In this document: one piece after another, positions 9,172-17,997 of the stretch
Position numbering within the stretch: the stretch's first letter is position 1
How the letters are laid out: the number at the start of each line of letters is the position of its first letter
Source of the DNA: Roseivirga sp. UBA6052
Lineage (GTDB): Bacteria; Bacteroidota; Bacteroidia; Cytophagales; Cyclobacteriaceae
NCBI GenBank assembly: GCA_002427755.1
Contig: DIYO01000001.1
Coordinates: 310,001 to 374,000, forward strand
DNA: 64,000 bases
Reading direction: 5' to 3'
Notes under the pieces: generated by a model
Databases searched by the model: none
The model's input: only the letters and a program-made list of their open reading frames with translations
Told to the model about the DNA's origin: nothing
Translations under genes and position numbers: made by a program

Positions 9172-9190
9172 CATTGTTGCAATATGTTTG
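9160..9190 (+). promoter_or_regulatory. Promoter of the Zur-like gene
   Basis: TTG (9160-9162), a 20-base spacer and TATGTTTG (9183-9190) fit the Bacteroidota consensus exactly. The predicted start of transcription falls at or next to the ATG at 9195, so the transcript would be leaderless. The palindrome at 9167-9181 fills the spacer. Confidence 0.62.
9167..9181. promoter_or_regulatory. Zur/Fur-type operator (7-1-7 palindrome)
   Basis: TGCAACATTGTTGCA is a perfect inverted repeat of seven bases around one central base, the geometry of Fur, Zur and PerR boxes. It lies between divergent folE and the Fur-family gene and overlaps both promoters. The simplest reading is an operator for the adjacent regulator. 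Confidence 0.75.
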
Positions 9191-9194
9191 TGAT

Positions 9195-9581
9195 ATGGGT
9201 AAGGTGAGCGAGACAAAGTCATTGAAGGCAGTGCTGGAAAGATTTGAGGAGACCAATGAAGCACTTTCTGTTGTGAATCTCATTGAAGAGTTCAAAGACC
9301 AAATGAATCGAACCACCGTCTACCGCATATTGGCCAGACTTGAAGAAAATGGCTACCTACAATCATTTTCTGGTACCGGTGGCTTAAAATGGTATGCAAA
9401 AACAAACGAGTCTAAAGCAAAAGATAATAATACCGTTTATCCTCACTTTCAGTGTGAAGATTGCGGAAAGACGGAGCGCTTACCAATCGATGTGCCTGTA
9501 CCAGAGATTGCTGAGCATCAAGTTAAAACCGTTTCATTTCTGCTTGTAGGGAGTTGTGGTCAGTGCGATGAAGGGATTTAG
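9195..9581 (+). CDS. Fur-family transcriptional regulator, probably zinc-responsive (Zur-like)
   Basis: A 128-residue Fur-family repressor. The N-terminal winged helix includes the recognition segment NRTTVYRILARLEENG (about residues 38-53). The C-terminal part has a structural zinc site of two Cys pairs, CEDC and CGQC, plus His residues before the first pair. I chose ATG 9195; an earlier TTG at 9174 is in frame but lies inside the palindrome. The zinc assignment rests on the neighbours: FolE, an LCIB-type carbonic anhydrase and a COG0523 GTPase. An iron- or peroxide-sensing role is not excluded. It ends one base before the convergent COG0523 gene. Confidence 0.82.
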   Translation: MGKVSETKSLKAVLERFEETNEALSVVNLIEEFKDQMNRTTVYRILARLEENGYLQSFSGTGGLKWYAKTNESKAKDNNTVYPHFQCEDCGKTERLPIDVPVPEIAEHQVKTVSFLLVGSCGQCDEGI

Positions 9582-9582
9582 T

Positions 9583-10491
9583 CTATCCCATTACTGAGTG
9601 AAGCGATTTATCGATCACTTGCTCTAATAAATCAGTATTACTTCCTGGTCCCACAGTCAATAACTTAGTACCGGTTGATGGTGTACCATAGAAAGGCCTT
9701 ATATATACCTGTCCATCTGGTGTGCGTTCAAAGTAAGTATAGCTTTCATTGTTACCCACTTTAGTACATCCTTTCACTCTAAGAATACTATTTGGTAGTG
9801 CTGCACAAATTTCCTTAATAGCTTGCTCTGAAGGTAAATCAGGTAAGTCAACGGAGCTAGAAGCCCAATGCGCTTTTAAGTGATCCAATTTTTCAGCTTG
9901 ATTATCACTAGGAGAGAGTTTAGATAAAAGGGTGACATCCAGTTCATCCATTGTGATAATCTTGGCTTTAGGATTGAATCTTTCAATTTCCTCCTTTACG
10001 ATAAGGCGTCTCTCATTTGAACATTCATCCAGATGAGTTAGAACAACCAAAGAAGAGACTTGAATTTGATTGGATTCTAATTCATTGTGCTCACCTCTTC
10101 GTTGCCAGTTTTTAACATCAACAACTGAAATCTGAATAGGTGGTAAGAAACGATCATTTATACCTACGCCTAAAAATCCCATTAAAGAACATGCATCAGA
10201 TGTTCCATTGGCTTCAATTAAGGTGATGCCATGCTCTCTTTCTGGAATGTTATTAACGAAGTTTCGAAGTTCGCCTATGCCACTGCAACAAATACAACTT
10301 CCATTTAAAGCGCGCACCCATTTAGGATCCATTTTTTCAAGGAACTGCTGTATGTCGAGGTTTGCGTTTTCATAGTCATTCAGAATTATAAAAGGACTAA
10401 GACCTTTATCAATCGACTTTGATGTAAGGTTCTTCAAAAGCGTGGTTTTGCCTGCTCCAAGAAATCCAACTACTGTAATAATGGCTTCCAT
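9583..10491 (-). CDS. COG0523 (CobW/ZNG1-type) G3E GTPase, putative zinc chaperone
   Basis: A metal-handling GTPase of 302 residues. Walker A is GFLGAGKT (residues 9-16). The metal-binding CXCC motif of the family is CICC (Cys66, Cys68, Cys69), a switch-like LIEANGTSD follows, and the guanine-specificity segment is LTHLDE. A CobW C-terminal domain occupies about residues 215-300, without the His-rich tail some relatives have. Family members deliver zinc (or cobalt or nitrile-hydratase metals) to client enzymes. Position next to a Zur-like gene, FolE and a carbonic anhydrase favours zinc. No copy of the 15-bp palindrome was seen upstream, so its regulation is unclear. Confidence 0.83.
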   Translation of the reverse strand: MEAIITVVGFLGAGKTTLLKNLTSKSIDKGLSPFIILNDYENANLDIQQFLEKMDPKWVRALNGSCICCSGIGELRNFVNNIPEREHGITLIEANGTSDACSLMGFLGVGINDRFLPPIQISVVDVKNWQRRGEHNELESNQIQVSSLVVLTHLDECSNERRLIVKEEIERFNPKAKIITMDELDVTLLSKLSPSDNQAEKLDHLKAHWASSSVDLPDLPSEQAIKEICAALPNSILRVKGCTKVGNNESYTYFERTPDGQVYIRPFYGTPSTGTKLLTVGPGSNTDLLEQVIDKSLHSVMG

Positions 10492-10623
10492 AATTTTCTA
10501 TTCTAAATGAGATGCAAAGAAAGCACTCACTTTCCATTACACATCGTAATAAGGCAGATATATCAATTATGGTTCATAAGGATGGCAGAATTAATTATAT
10601 TCCTCTAATCAACCTTAATTTCT

Positions 10624-13600
10624 ATGTTAAGAACCTTTCTATCCATCCTATTAGTGTGTTTCTTCTTGGGAGAAACACATGCACAGAGAAGAAAATCTAA
10701 ATCTCAAGAATCCAATACACTTAGTTATCATCAGACACTCTATGAAGGTGTCAAATGGCGTTCTATCGGCCCATATCGTGGTGGTCGTGCCGGTACGGTT
10801 AGTGGTGTAATTGGTAATAATAACCTGTACTACATGGGTACCGCGGGAGGTGGTGTTTGGAAAACAGAAGATGCAGGAAATTCATGGAGCTGTATTTCTG
10901 ATGGATATTTTGGAGGTTCAATTGGTGCTGTTGCAGTTTCGCCTTCAGATCCTAATGTGATTTATGTAGGAGAAGGAGAGCAGACCCTAAGAGGTAATGT
11001 TTCTTCAGGTAAAGGATTGTGGCGATCAACGGATGGTGGTGAAACCTGGGATTTCTTAGGCTTAAGAGAATCAGAACATATTGCTCGCATTCGTATTCAC
11101 CCAACTAATCCAGATGTTGTTTATGTAGCTGCCATTGGTAACCTATGGAAGCCCAATGAGCAAAGAGGCGTATTTCGTTCGACTGATGGTGGACAAACCT
11201 GGGAGAAGATCTTATATGTAAGTGATCAGGCAGGCGCTGGAGACTTGATATTAGATCCGAACAACCCGAGAATCATCTATGCAGCCACTTGGCAAATGAG
11301 AAGAAATGGATACCGCATGGATAGTGGGGGGTCAGACAGTAAGCTTTTCATGAGTCGTGATGGAGGTGATTCTTGGACTGATATTACTAAAAATGATGGC
11401 TTACCTGGTGGGCCTTGGGGTATAGTTGGTATTGCCGTTTCTCCAGTGAATTCAAAACGTATTTGGACCATAATTGAAGCGGAAGAAGGTGGGGTTTACA
11501 GATCGGATGATGGTGCTAAGACGTGGCAGAAAGTGAATCAAAACCGAGCACTGCGCCAAAGGGCATGGTATTATAGTAGAATTACGGCAGATACACAGAA
11601 CGAAGATATCGTTTACGTTATGAATGTAAGCTACGGGGTGTCTCGAGATGGTGGTAAAACATTCGAATTAAAGAATGCGCCTCATGGCGATCATCACGAT
11701 CTATGGATAGACCCTAATAACAACCAACGCATGATCATTGCCGATGATGGAGGTGCGCAAGTTTCGAATGATGGAGGAGAGAATTGGACCACCTATTATA
11801 ACCAACCCACAGCTCAGTTTTACAGGGTAACAACAGACAATGTATTTCCTTACAGAATCTACGGTGCACAGCAGGATAATACCTCAGTTAGAATTCAGCA
11901 TAGAACCTCAGGAGCAGCTATAACAGAAAGGCACTGGGAGCCTTCTGCAGGAGGAGAGAGTGCACATTTAGCGCCTGACCCTAAGAATCCGGATGTTGTA
12001 TACGGAGGGACATATAAAGGCTACATGATGAGGCTAGATCATTCCACAGAGCAAATGCGATCTACCAATGTATGGCCAGACAATCCGGCAGGTTCTGGGG
12101 TGGAAGTGATGAAATACAGATTCAACTGGAATTACCCAGTTTTCTTTAGTCCTCATGATCCCAATAAGCTATATGCTGGCTCCAATTTCTTACATGTCAC
12201 AACAAATGAAGGCCAGTCTTGGGAAGTGATTTCTCCGGACTTGACAAGGGGTGAGCCAGAGACTTTAAAATCATCAGGTGGGCCTATTACTCAAGACAAT
12301 ACTGGTGTCGAATTCTATGGAACCATCTTCGCTGGTGAAGAATCAGAACAAGAAGAAGGGGTGATCTGGATTGGTAGTGATGATGGGCTTGTACATGTGA
12401 CCAAGGACGGAGGTAAAACCTGGAAGAATGTAACACCTCCTATGTCGCCAGAGCAGAATATGATCAACTGTATTGATGTGAATCCTCATAAAAACGGAGG
12501 CGCTTATGTGGCGGCCACTTCTTATAAGTTCGGTGATTACACACCTTATCTATACAAGACAGATGACTATGGTGAGACATGGGAGCTCATTACCTCAGGC
12601 ATAAAGTCTACCGACTATACACGTGCCATTCGTGCCGATTTAACACGCCCTGGCTTATTATATGCAGGAACAGAGTGGGGTATGTATGTGTCTTTCGATG
12701 ATGGCACTTCTTGGAATTCCTTCCAACTTAATCTACCCGTTGTAAGTATTAGAGATTTGGCTGTGAAGAATAATGATTTAATAGCGGCAACTCACGGTAG
12801 AAGTTTCTGGATAATTGATGATTTAACGCCATTGCATCAGCTGTCAGATGAAATCGCAAAGGCCAATCATTATTTATATAAACCTAAAGACAGCTACAGA
12901 ATGAATGCCGGTGGCAGGGGAGGCGGAAAGTCTGTTGGACAAAACCACCCTAACGGTGTCATCTTTAATTACTATTTGAAAGAGATAAAAGAAGAAGACA
13001 AGGTACAGCTACATATTATGGAAATGGATGGAGATACTATTCGTTCATTCAGTAATTCAGCATTAAAGGCTAATGCCGGTGGAAATACATTTGTTTGGGA
13101 TATGCGATATCCGGGCTTTAAAGAGTTTGACGGAATGATTTTATACAGTTCACCTAATAGAGGCCCAAAAGCTGTTCCTGGTACATATAAGGCCTCACTT
13201 ACATTGAATGGAGAAGCCGTGACACAAGAGTTTGAGATTGTAAAAGACCCACGTCTACCCAATACATCGGAAGACTATCAGAAGCAATTCGATTATCTGA
13301 TTAGTGTCAGGGACAAGGTCTCAATGGCTCATGAGGGTATCATCAGAATCCGAAAAACAAGAGAGTTGTTAGAGTATATTCGAGAAAAAGCGGCTGAGAA
13401 GAAGTCACAAAAGGAGTTGGTTGAATTAGTTAATCAATTAGATAAGGAAATGGGGGTTATCGAAAACAATATCCACATGACTAAGAATCAGAGTTATCAA
13501 GACCCTCTCAACTTCGGGATAAGAATCAATAACCGAATTGCATTCCTCATGGCTGATCAGCAGAGAGGTGACTATCCTCCAACAGATCAAGCCATAGAAT

Positions 13601-13722
13601 TCAGAGATGAAGTCTTTAAGGAATTAGACAAAGAGTTACTCGATTTAAATACACTGTTAAACGAGAAAGTAGATGCGATTAACAAAATGCTATCCCAACT
13701 AGGGATTAGCATGATGAATTAG
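10624..13722 (+). CDS. Secreted Vps10/sortilin-like BNR-repeat protein
   Basis: Exported protein of 1032 residues with a signal peptide (about 1-20, ending ETHAQ). The first 730 residues form a beta-propeller region with at least ten Asp-box (BNR) motifs of the form S/T-x-D-x-G-x-T/S-W, such as STDGGETW, STDGGQTW, SRDGGDSW, TKDGGKTW and KTDDYGETW. The last 280 residues contain a beta-sandwich-like part and helical segments. Such proteins are common and multi-copy in Bacteroidota and are often annotated as glycosyl hydrolase or sortilin-like, but catalytic residues are not established. It is followed by a terminator-like hairpin. No clear promoter motif was found. Confidence 0.8.
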   Translation: MLRTFLSILLVCFFLGETHAQRRKSKSQESNTLSYHQTLYEGVKWRSIGPYRGGRAGTVSGVIGNNNLYYMGTAGGGVWKTEDAGNSWSCISDGYFGGSIGAVAVSPSDPNVIYVGEGEQTLRGNVSSGKGLWRSTDGGETWDFLGLRESEHIARIRIHPTNPDVVYVAAIGNLWKPNEQRGVFRSTDGGQTWEKILYVSDQAGAGDLILDPNNPRIIYAATWQMRRNGYRMDSGGSDSKLFMSRDGGDSWTDITKNDGLPGGPWGIVGIAVSPVNSKRIWTIIEAEEGGVYRSDDGAKTWQKVNQNRALRQRAWYYSRITADTQNEDIVYVMNVSYGVSRDGGKTFELKNAPHGDHHDLWIDPNNNQRMIIADDGGAQVSNDGGENWTTYYNQPTAQFYRVTTDNVFPYRIYGAQQDNTSVRIQHRTSGAAITERHWEPSAGGESAHLAPDPKNPDVVYGGTYKGYMMRLDHSTEQMRSTNVWPDNPAGSGVEVMKYRFNWNYPVFFSPHDPNKLYAGSNFLHVTTNEGQSWEVISPDLTRGEPETLKSSGGPITQDNTGVEFYGTIFAGEESEQEEGVIWIGSDDGLVHVTKDGGKTWKNVTPPMSPEQNMINCIDVNPHKNGGAYVAATSYKFGDYTPYLYKTDDYGETWELITSGIKSTDYTRAIRADLTRPGLLYAGTEWGMYVSFDDGTSWNSFQLNLPVVSIRDLAVKNNDLIAATHGRSFWIIDDLTPLHQLSDEIAKANHYLYKPKDSYRMNAGGRGGGKSVGQNHPNGVIFNYYLKEIKEEDKVQLHIMEMDGDTIRSFSNSALKANAGGNTFVWDMRYPGFKEFDGMILYSSPNRGPKAVPGTYKASLTLNGEAVTQEFEIVKDPRLPNTSEDYQKQFDYLISVRDKVSMAHEGIIRIRKTRELLEYIREKAAEKKSQKELVELVNQLDKEMGVIENNIHMTKNQSYQDPLNFGIRINNRIAFLMADQQRGDYPPTDQAIEFRDEVFKELDKELLDLNTLLNEKVDAINKMLSQLGISMMN

Positions 13723-13744
13723 ATTCAATTATTAGAGCCTCACC

Positions 13745-13777
13745 AAGGACCTGTGATCAGAATAATCATAGGCCTTT
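13745..13777 (+). terminator. Terminator-like hairpin after the BNR gene
   Basis: AAGGACCTGTGAT pairs with ATCATAGGCCTT with one bulged A and one G-T pair. The T run after it is weak (TTTAGAATACT), so termination may be partial. Confidence 0.45.
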
Positions 13778-13883
13778 AGAATACTTAACAACCTTAATGA
13801 CTATGATTCGTAAGTTGTTACTTACCTTTATGGCGTAATGTGAAGTGATTTTTTTTCACAAGGTCAAACTCTAAAAAAACAAC

Positions 13884-16277
13884 ATGCTTAAAAATTACAT
13901 CAAGGTGGCTTTCCGAAGCCTCCTAAGGCAACCTGCTTATACTGCCTTAAATATCATGGGGCTAACCATTGGTATTGCATCCAGTTTAATCATTCTTCTC
14001 TACATATTTCACGAGACAAGTTTCGATAAAGGGCATACCAATGGAGACCGCATCTATCGCCTCTCTACTGAAATCAAAGAACCTGATAATGCTTTTAAAT
14101 GGGCTAACATGACATGGCCTGCGGCATTCACCATTAAGGATGAAAACCCTGAAGTAGTTCAAGCTGTACGCTTTTCCGGCCTCAGTGGCCAAGGAGGGAT
14201 GCGCTTTACGCTAAATCAGGTAGACTACTTTCAAGACAATGTATATGCCGTGGACTCCACAGTCTTCGATGTATTCGACTATGATTTCATCGCGGGGAAT
14301 CCCGAGACTGCATTAGAAGCGCCTAATTCTATTGTCATTAATGAATCTATGGCAAAGAAGATTTTCAAAAATGAGAATCCATTAGGGCAAACTCTGCAGA
14401 GTGGTGGCAATAGAGAAATGTCATTACAGGTTACCGGGGTTTATAAGGATATGCCTCAAAGCTCACACCTGTTGGCAGAAGCCCTTGTTTCTTGGAAGAC
14501 CATCTTCTCTCAAGGCGAAGGCAATTGGGGCGGTTGGGGCGTCTATTCCTATGTTTTACTGAATGAAGGGGTAAGCAAAGAGACCTTACAAGTAAAGCTA
14601 GACTCTACCGTTGTCAAGTATTTAGACCCAATATTTGAACCTATTGGCATTCAAGTCAAGATGATACCTGTGCCATTAGAAGACATTCACTTGACGTCAG
14701 ACTTTGATGGTGAACCTGTGCCAGCTGGTAACATAGAATATGTTAGAATTTTTACTGCTGTGGCCATCTTCTTGATCATTATCGCGAGTATCAATTACAT
14801 GAACCTTGCCACTGCTAGATCCACTAAGCGTGCCATGGAAGTGGGTTTAAGAAAGGTAATGGGTGCGCAAAGAACCGGGCTTGTAGGGCAGTTCCTAACA
14901 GAATCTATCATTATTACACTGATTTCATTGACGCTCAGTATACTGGTCATCTTTCTAGCAGTTCCAAGTATCAATAATCTCGTGGGCTTGAATCTGGAAC
15001 TAGATGCACTCCTTAATACCAATGTGATATTGGCTGTAATAGGAATAGTGATCATGACTGGATTTATAGGAGGTAGCTACCCAGCCTTCTATTTATCGTC
15101 ATTCCAGCCGGCATCAGTATTAAAAGGTGCTGCAGGTAAATCGGGTGGTAAGTTGCTTAGAAAAAGTCTCGTGACTTTACAATTTGCCATTTCTATGTTT
15201 ATGCTGATCGGCACTTCCATCATCTATGCTCAAATGAAATATGTACGAAACAAAGACCTTGGTTTCGACAAAGAGCAGATGATACAGATTGACTTTAGGA
15301 GTAGGGCAGATGTAGAAAAATGGAATGTATTAAAGAATGAATTAGTCCAAAATCCGAACATTGGCGGTACGGGGTCATCAAGTACAACGCCAGGTAATGG
15401 TTACTCTAAAAATATATTTCTGACAGAAACAGAAGAGGGGCCAATGGATGAAATTGGTTTAGATAACTACAGAGTGGATTATGACTTCTTTAACACCTTA
15501 GGTGTGGAACTGGTAGAAGGAAGAAACTTCTCTCTTGATTTTCCTACAGATACAGCTTTAGCCGTAATGGTGAATGAGGCCATGGTTCGAAGATTGAACT
15601 GGTCAAATCCAATTGGCAAAAAAATCAATTTAACCGGAAACGATTCATTACCGGCCGCAAGAGTAATTGGTGTTGTAAAAGACTTCCATCAGGAGTCTCT
15701 TTACGATCCAATTACACCATTGATGTTTATGCCTAGCCGATTGAATCCATCAGCTCTTGTAAAGATATCAGGTGATGTCAATGAGACTATAGACTATATC
15801 GCTGAAGCATGGGAGAGAACCTATCCCAATACTGCATTCGACTATGTTTTTCTAGATGAGCAATTCATGGAGAATTACGAGTCTGATGAGATCAGAGGGC
15901 AATTGTTCCTAGGTTTCTCAGGTATGACCATTCTTATTGCTTGTTTAGGTTTGCTAGGCCTAGCTTCTTATACAGCAGAGCAGAGATCTAAAGAAATCAG
16001 CATTAGAAAGGTTCTTGGCGCCAATACACAAGGCTTGGTTTACCTATTGATTAAAGAATTTGTGGTACTCATACTGATTGCAGCGGTGCCAGCCACCATA
16101 TTAGGTTACCTCTCTATGGTTCCTTGGCTCAGGAGTTTTGAATTCTATATTACTCCAGGACTAGGTATATTCTCCATAGTAGTGGTGGGTACCATTCTAA
16201 TTACTGTCTTAACCACAGGTTACCATGGTAGAAATGCCGCCACAGCCAATCCGGCTACCAAACTAAGAAGCGAGTAA
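13884..16277 (+). CDS. FtsX/MacB-type ABC transporter permease (797 aa)
   Basis: Second large FtsX-family permease in the window, with the same two-half plan as the one at 3397: an N-terminal TM helix (about 21-42), a MacB-like periplasmic core, a TM triplet around 285-415, a further TM at about 430-450, a second periplasmic core and a C-terminal TM triplet (about 670-790). Signatures are STKRAMEVGLRKVMGA and QRSKEISIRKVLGA. No ATPase gene is adjacent. Unlike its relative, its 160-bp upstream region shows no GG-N10-GC sigma-54 element and no TACTGTTC repeat, so it does not appear to share that control. The substrate is unknown. Confidence 0.85.
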   Translation: MLKNYIKVAFRSLLRQPAYTALNIMGLTIGIASSLIILLYIFHETSFDKGHTNGDRIYRLSTEIKEPDNAFKWANMTWPAAFTIKDENPEVVQAVRFSGLSGQGGMRFTLNQVDYFQDNVYAVDSTVFDVFDYDFIAGNPETALEAPNSIVINESMAKKIFKNENPLGQTLQSGGNREMSLQVTGVYKDMPQSSHLLAEALVSWKTIFSQGEGNWGGWGVYSYVLLNEGVSKETLQVKLDSTVVKYLDPIFEPIGIQVKMIPVPLEDIHLTSDFDGEPVPAGNIEYVRIFTAVAIFLIIIASINYMNLATARSTKRAMEVGLRKVMGAQRTGLVGQFLTESIIITLISLTLSILVIFLAVPSINNLVGLNLELDALLNTNVILAVIGIVIMTGFIGGSYPAFYLSSFQPASVLKGAAGKSGGKLLRKSLVTLQFAISMFMLIGTSIIYAQMKYVRNKDLGFDKEQMIQIDFRSRADVEKWNVLKNELVQNPNIGGTGSSSTTPGNGYSKNIFLTETEEGPMDEIGLDNYRVDYDFFNTLGVELVEGRNFSLDFPTDTALAVMVNEAMVRRLNWSNPIGKKINLTGNDSLPAARVIGVVKDFHQESLYDPITPLMFMPSRLNPSALVKISGDVNETIDYIAEAWERTYPNTAFDYVFLDEQFMENYESDEIRGQLFLGFSGMTILIACLGLLGLASYTAEQRSKEISIRKVLGANTQGLVYLLIKEFVVLILIAAVPATILGYLSMVPWLRSFEFYITPGLGIFSIVVVGTILITVLTTGYHGRNAATANPATKLRSE

Positions 16278-16329
16278 AATTAGAGGTTTAAATAATTAAG
16301 TATAATAGACTGAATATGAGTGGTATAAA

Positions 16330-16629
16330 CTATCGCTCATATTCAGATATTATTGTAGTGGCATCCACAGATGTTTCGAAAAATCGTTCCTTGATTTGTA
16401 AATATTCAGGATTGCTAAAGAAAGCTTCCATCTTCTCCTTGTTTTCAAAGTAGATCGCAAAAACACGGTTAATCGGCCTGCCTTCCTCATTCTTGAGTAC
16501 CTGAGAAACCTTAAAGTCGTATCTAAAGCCACCGGATACTTCGTTTAGAAGGGGTTGCATGGCTTCTCTATATTCAGCGTAGACCTTGTCGTCTTTAACC
16601 TGCAAGCCTACCATCATTTCATAACTCAT
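16330..16629 (-). CDS. DUF1330-like small protein (ferredoxin-like fold)
   Basis: A 99-residue cytosolic protein. The pattern of an initial strand (YEMMVGLQV), a helix with paired Tyr and Glu (KVYAEYREAMQPLLNEVSGG), a strand with RVFAIYF and the segment FFSNPEYLQIKE is that of DUF1330/ABM-type dimeric alpha-beta barrels. The function of the family is not defined. It stands alone, convergent with the permease and divergent from the cold-shock gene. Confidence 0.65.
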   Translation of the reverse strand: MSYEMMVGLQVKDDKVYAEYREAMQPLLNEVSGGFRYDFKVSQVLKNEEGRPINRVFAIYFENKEKMEAFFSNPEYLQIKERFFETSVDATTIISEYER

Positions 16630-16833
16630 GTGTCAATAACAGTTCAAATAGGCTCAATCGTTCAATTGATATTTAAAATTGGATGATTTTTTACCGATAA
16701 AATTAAAGTTACGCTTAGTTGAGTATTTCATAGGAAAAACAGCGAAATAGCCGCATCTTTGCAGCTGAGATAGCAGGAGTAGCTTTCTATTTTATCCCAC
16801 CTGATTCAATACAATTTTACCCCTAAAACGCAC

Positions 16834-16898
16834 GAGCAAGACTTGTCTTAAAGTGCTCATTTCGCTATCCGATGTATAGCTCACAGTGGGCTTTTTTT
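16834..16898 (+). promoter_or_regulatory. Structured leader of the cold-shock-domain gene
   Basis: Three hairpins follow one another. GAGCA/TGCTC encloses AAGA/TCTT (16834-16858). GCTAT/ATAGC (about 16864-16880) comes next. AGCTC/GGGCT (16878-16892) is followed by seven T residues. The second and third share bases 16878-16880, so they exclude each other, as in attenuators or RNA thermosensors. An 11-codon ORF (16872-16907) overlaps the terminator-like hairpin. A small RNA ending at 16898 is an alternative. Confidence 0.45.
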
Positions 16899-16915
16899 GA
16901 AACTTAAATTTATAT

Positions 16916-17368
16916 ATGGCTAAATCGCAAACTACCTTCAACAAGAAAGACAGAGAAAAAAAGAAACAGCAAAAACGAAAAGAAAAGGAAGCTAGACGTC
17001 AAGAAAGGCGAGAGCAGGAGAAGGATAGTAGCTTAGATGGCATGATGGCCTATGTAGATGAATACGGAAACATCACCGACACACCACCAGATCCCAACGC
17101 AAAGAAGAAAGAAGTTAAGGCAAGCAGCATCGATATCGGTGTGCCTAAACAAGACAAAGAAGATATGGACGCGGAAAGACGCGGACGAGTAACCTTCTAT
17201 AATGACTCTAAAGGCTATGGTTTCATCAACCAAGATGGTAATCAGGAACGCTTCTTTGTACACGCCAACAACGCCAATCGTGCCTTACAAGAAGGAGATA
17301 AGGTGAAGTTTATGGCAGAAAAAGGTCCTAAGGGACTAGTTGCCGTAAAAGTAGAGGTGCTGGATTAA
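16916..17368 (+). CDS. Cold-shock-domain protein with basic N-terminal extension
   Basis: A 150-residue protein. The N-terminal third is a highly charged, Lys/Arg/Glu-rich region (about 9-37). A linker follows, then a C-terminal cold-shock domain (about 88-149) with RNP1-like GYGFI and RNP2-like FFVHA. Single-strand nucleic acid binding is expected, with the basic tail adding RNA affinity. This extended CspA-like form is common in Bacteroidota. The leader upstream contains alternative hairpins, which fits regulation at the RNA level. It ends 2 bp before a convergent gene. Confidence 0.85.
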   Translation: MAKSQTTFNKKDREKKKQQKRKEKEARRQERREQEKDSSLDGMMAYVDEYGNITDTPPDPNAKKKEVKASSIDIGVPKQDKEDMDAERRGRVTFYNDSKGYGFINQDGNQERFFVHANNANRALQEGDKVKFMAEKGPKGLVAVKVEVLD

Positions 17369-17370
17369 AA

Positions 17371-17724
17371 CTACTCAGCCTCAACTCCTCTAGAAGCTAC
17401 GGTTAATGTAAAGCTAGAATCTAGCGAGATATTAAAGATATACTCATTCATTAACTCTGTAGCCTTAGCCGACTGCTTCATCATGGTAATTAAGTCTGTG
17501 GCGATTACCGCAGGCTTAGTAAGCTTGGTGCTTTTACCTTTGAATAATTCTAGCTTAAATGAGCAGCTTGCGTTCTTTCTAGAATTCACATCCGTGAACT
17601 CATGCTTAGAGAGTTTGTACTCTTGTGGCGTTCCTTCGAGAGAATCTATCATCAATTTGAGGATTACTGGTTTATACTTTTTCCAAATAGGATAGAATTC
17701 TTTGGTCACTATATTATCGTACAT
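17371..17724 (-). CDS. Conserved-looking hypothetical protein (117 aa)
   Basis: I do not recognise a family. The protein is cytosolic and has no signal peptide or membrane segment. It begins with a helix-rich part (YDNIVTKEFYPIWKKYKP) and continues with mixed strands, including ASCSFKLELFKGK, and a final strand pair. Coding is supported by codon structure and by the tight convergent fit with the cold-shock gene (2-bp gap). Confidence 0.6.
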   Translation of the reverse strand: MYDNIVTKEFYPIWKKYKPVILKLMIDSLEGTPQEYKLSKHEFTDVNSRKNASCSFKLELFKGKSTKLTKPAVIATDLITMMKQSAKATELMNEYIFNISLDSSFTLTVASRGVEAE

Positions 17725-17925
17725 CTTGCAAACTTTACATCCAAAGTTAACAGGTTTAAGCTGCGAAACTTAGTAGAGATTGATTTTATGTTACAGAGAT
17801 TGAATTCTCTAGGCACTTAAGGCTAAAGCTATTTAATACCTGGCTGCTGCCATAAGGCAGGTAAAATCATATGTTACGCTTTTATAATAAGTATTACCCA
17901 CCCTGCATGCCATAATTCGTTAAGA

Positions 17926-17947
17926 CCTGCTACAAGCAGCTCTTTTT
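17926..17947 (+). terminator. Terminator-like hairpin
   Basis: The stem CTGCT/AGCAG with a 3-base loop is followed by CTCTTTTT. No gene on the plus strand ends nearby, so it may belong to a repeat or an unseen transcript. Confidence 0.3.
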
Positions 17948-17979
17948 ACACGAATTAGTATCCACAGTTTTATAGCCTG

Positions 17980-17997
17980 TCCCGATGTCTATCGGGA
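17980..17997. repeat. REP-like palindrome (TCCCGAT ... ATCGGGA)
   Basis: A perfect 7-bp inverted repeat with a 4-base loop and no T run. Short GC-rich palindromes of this kind are dispersed in intergenic DNA of related genomes (general knowledge). Only one copy was noticed in the window. Confidence 0.4.

Noticed and set aside
9134..9316. Minus-strand ORF across the folE/Zur-like gap
   Set aside because: It is the antisense of the promoter region and the Zur-like gene; both regulatory motifs explain the sequence.
13811..13825. GTAAG/CTTAC inverted repeat as an operator of the second permease
   Set aside because: Arms of five bases with an AT spacer are expected by chance in this region, and no second copy was seen.
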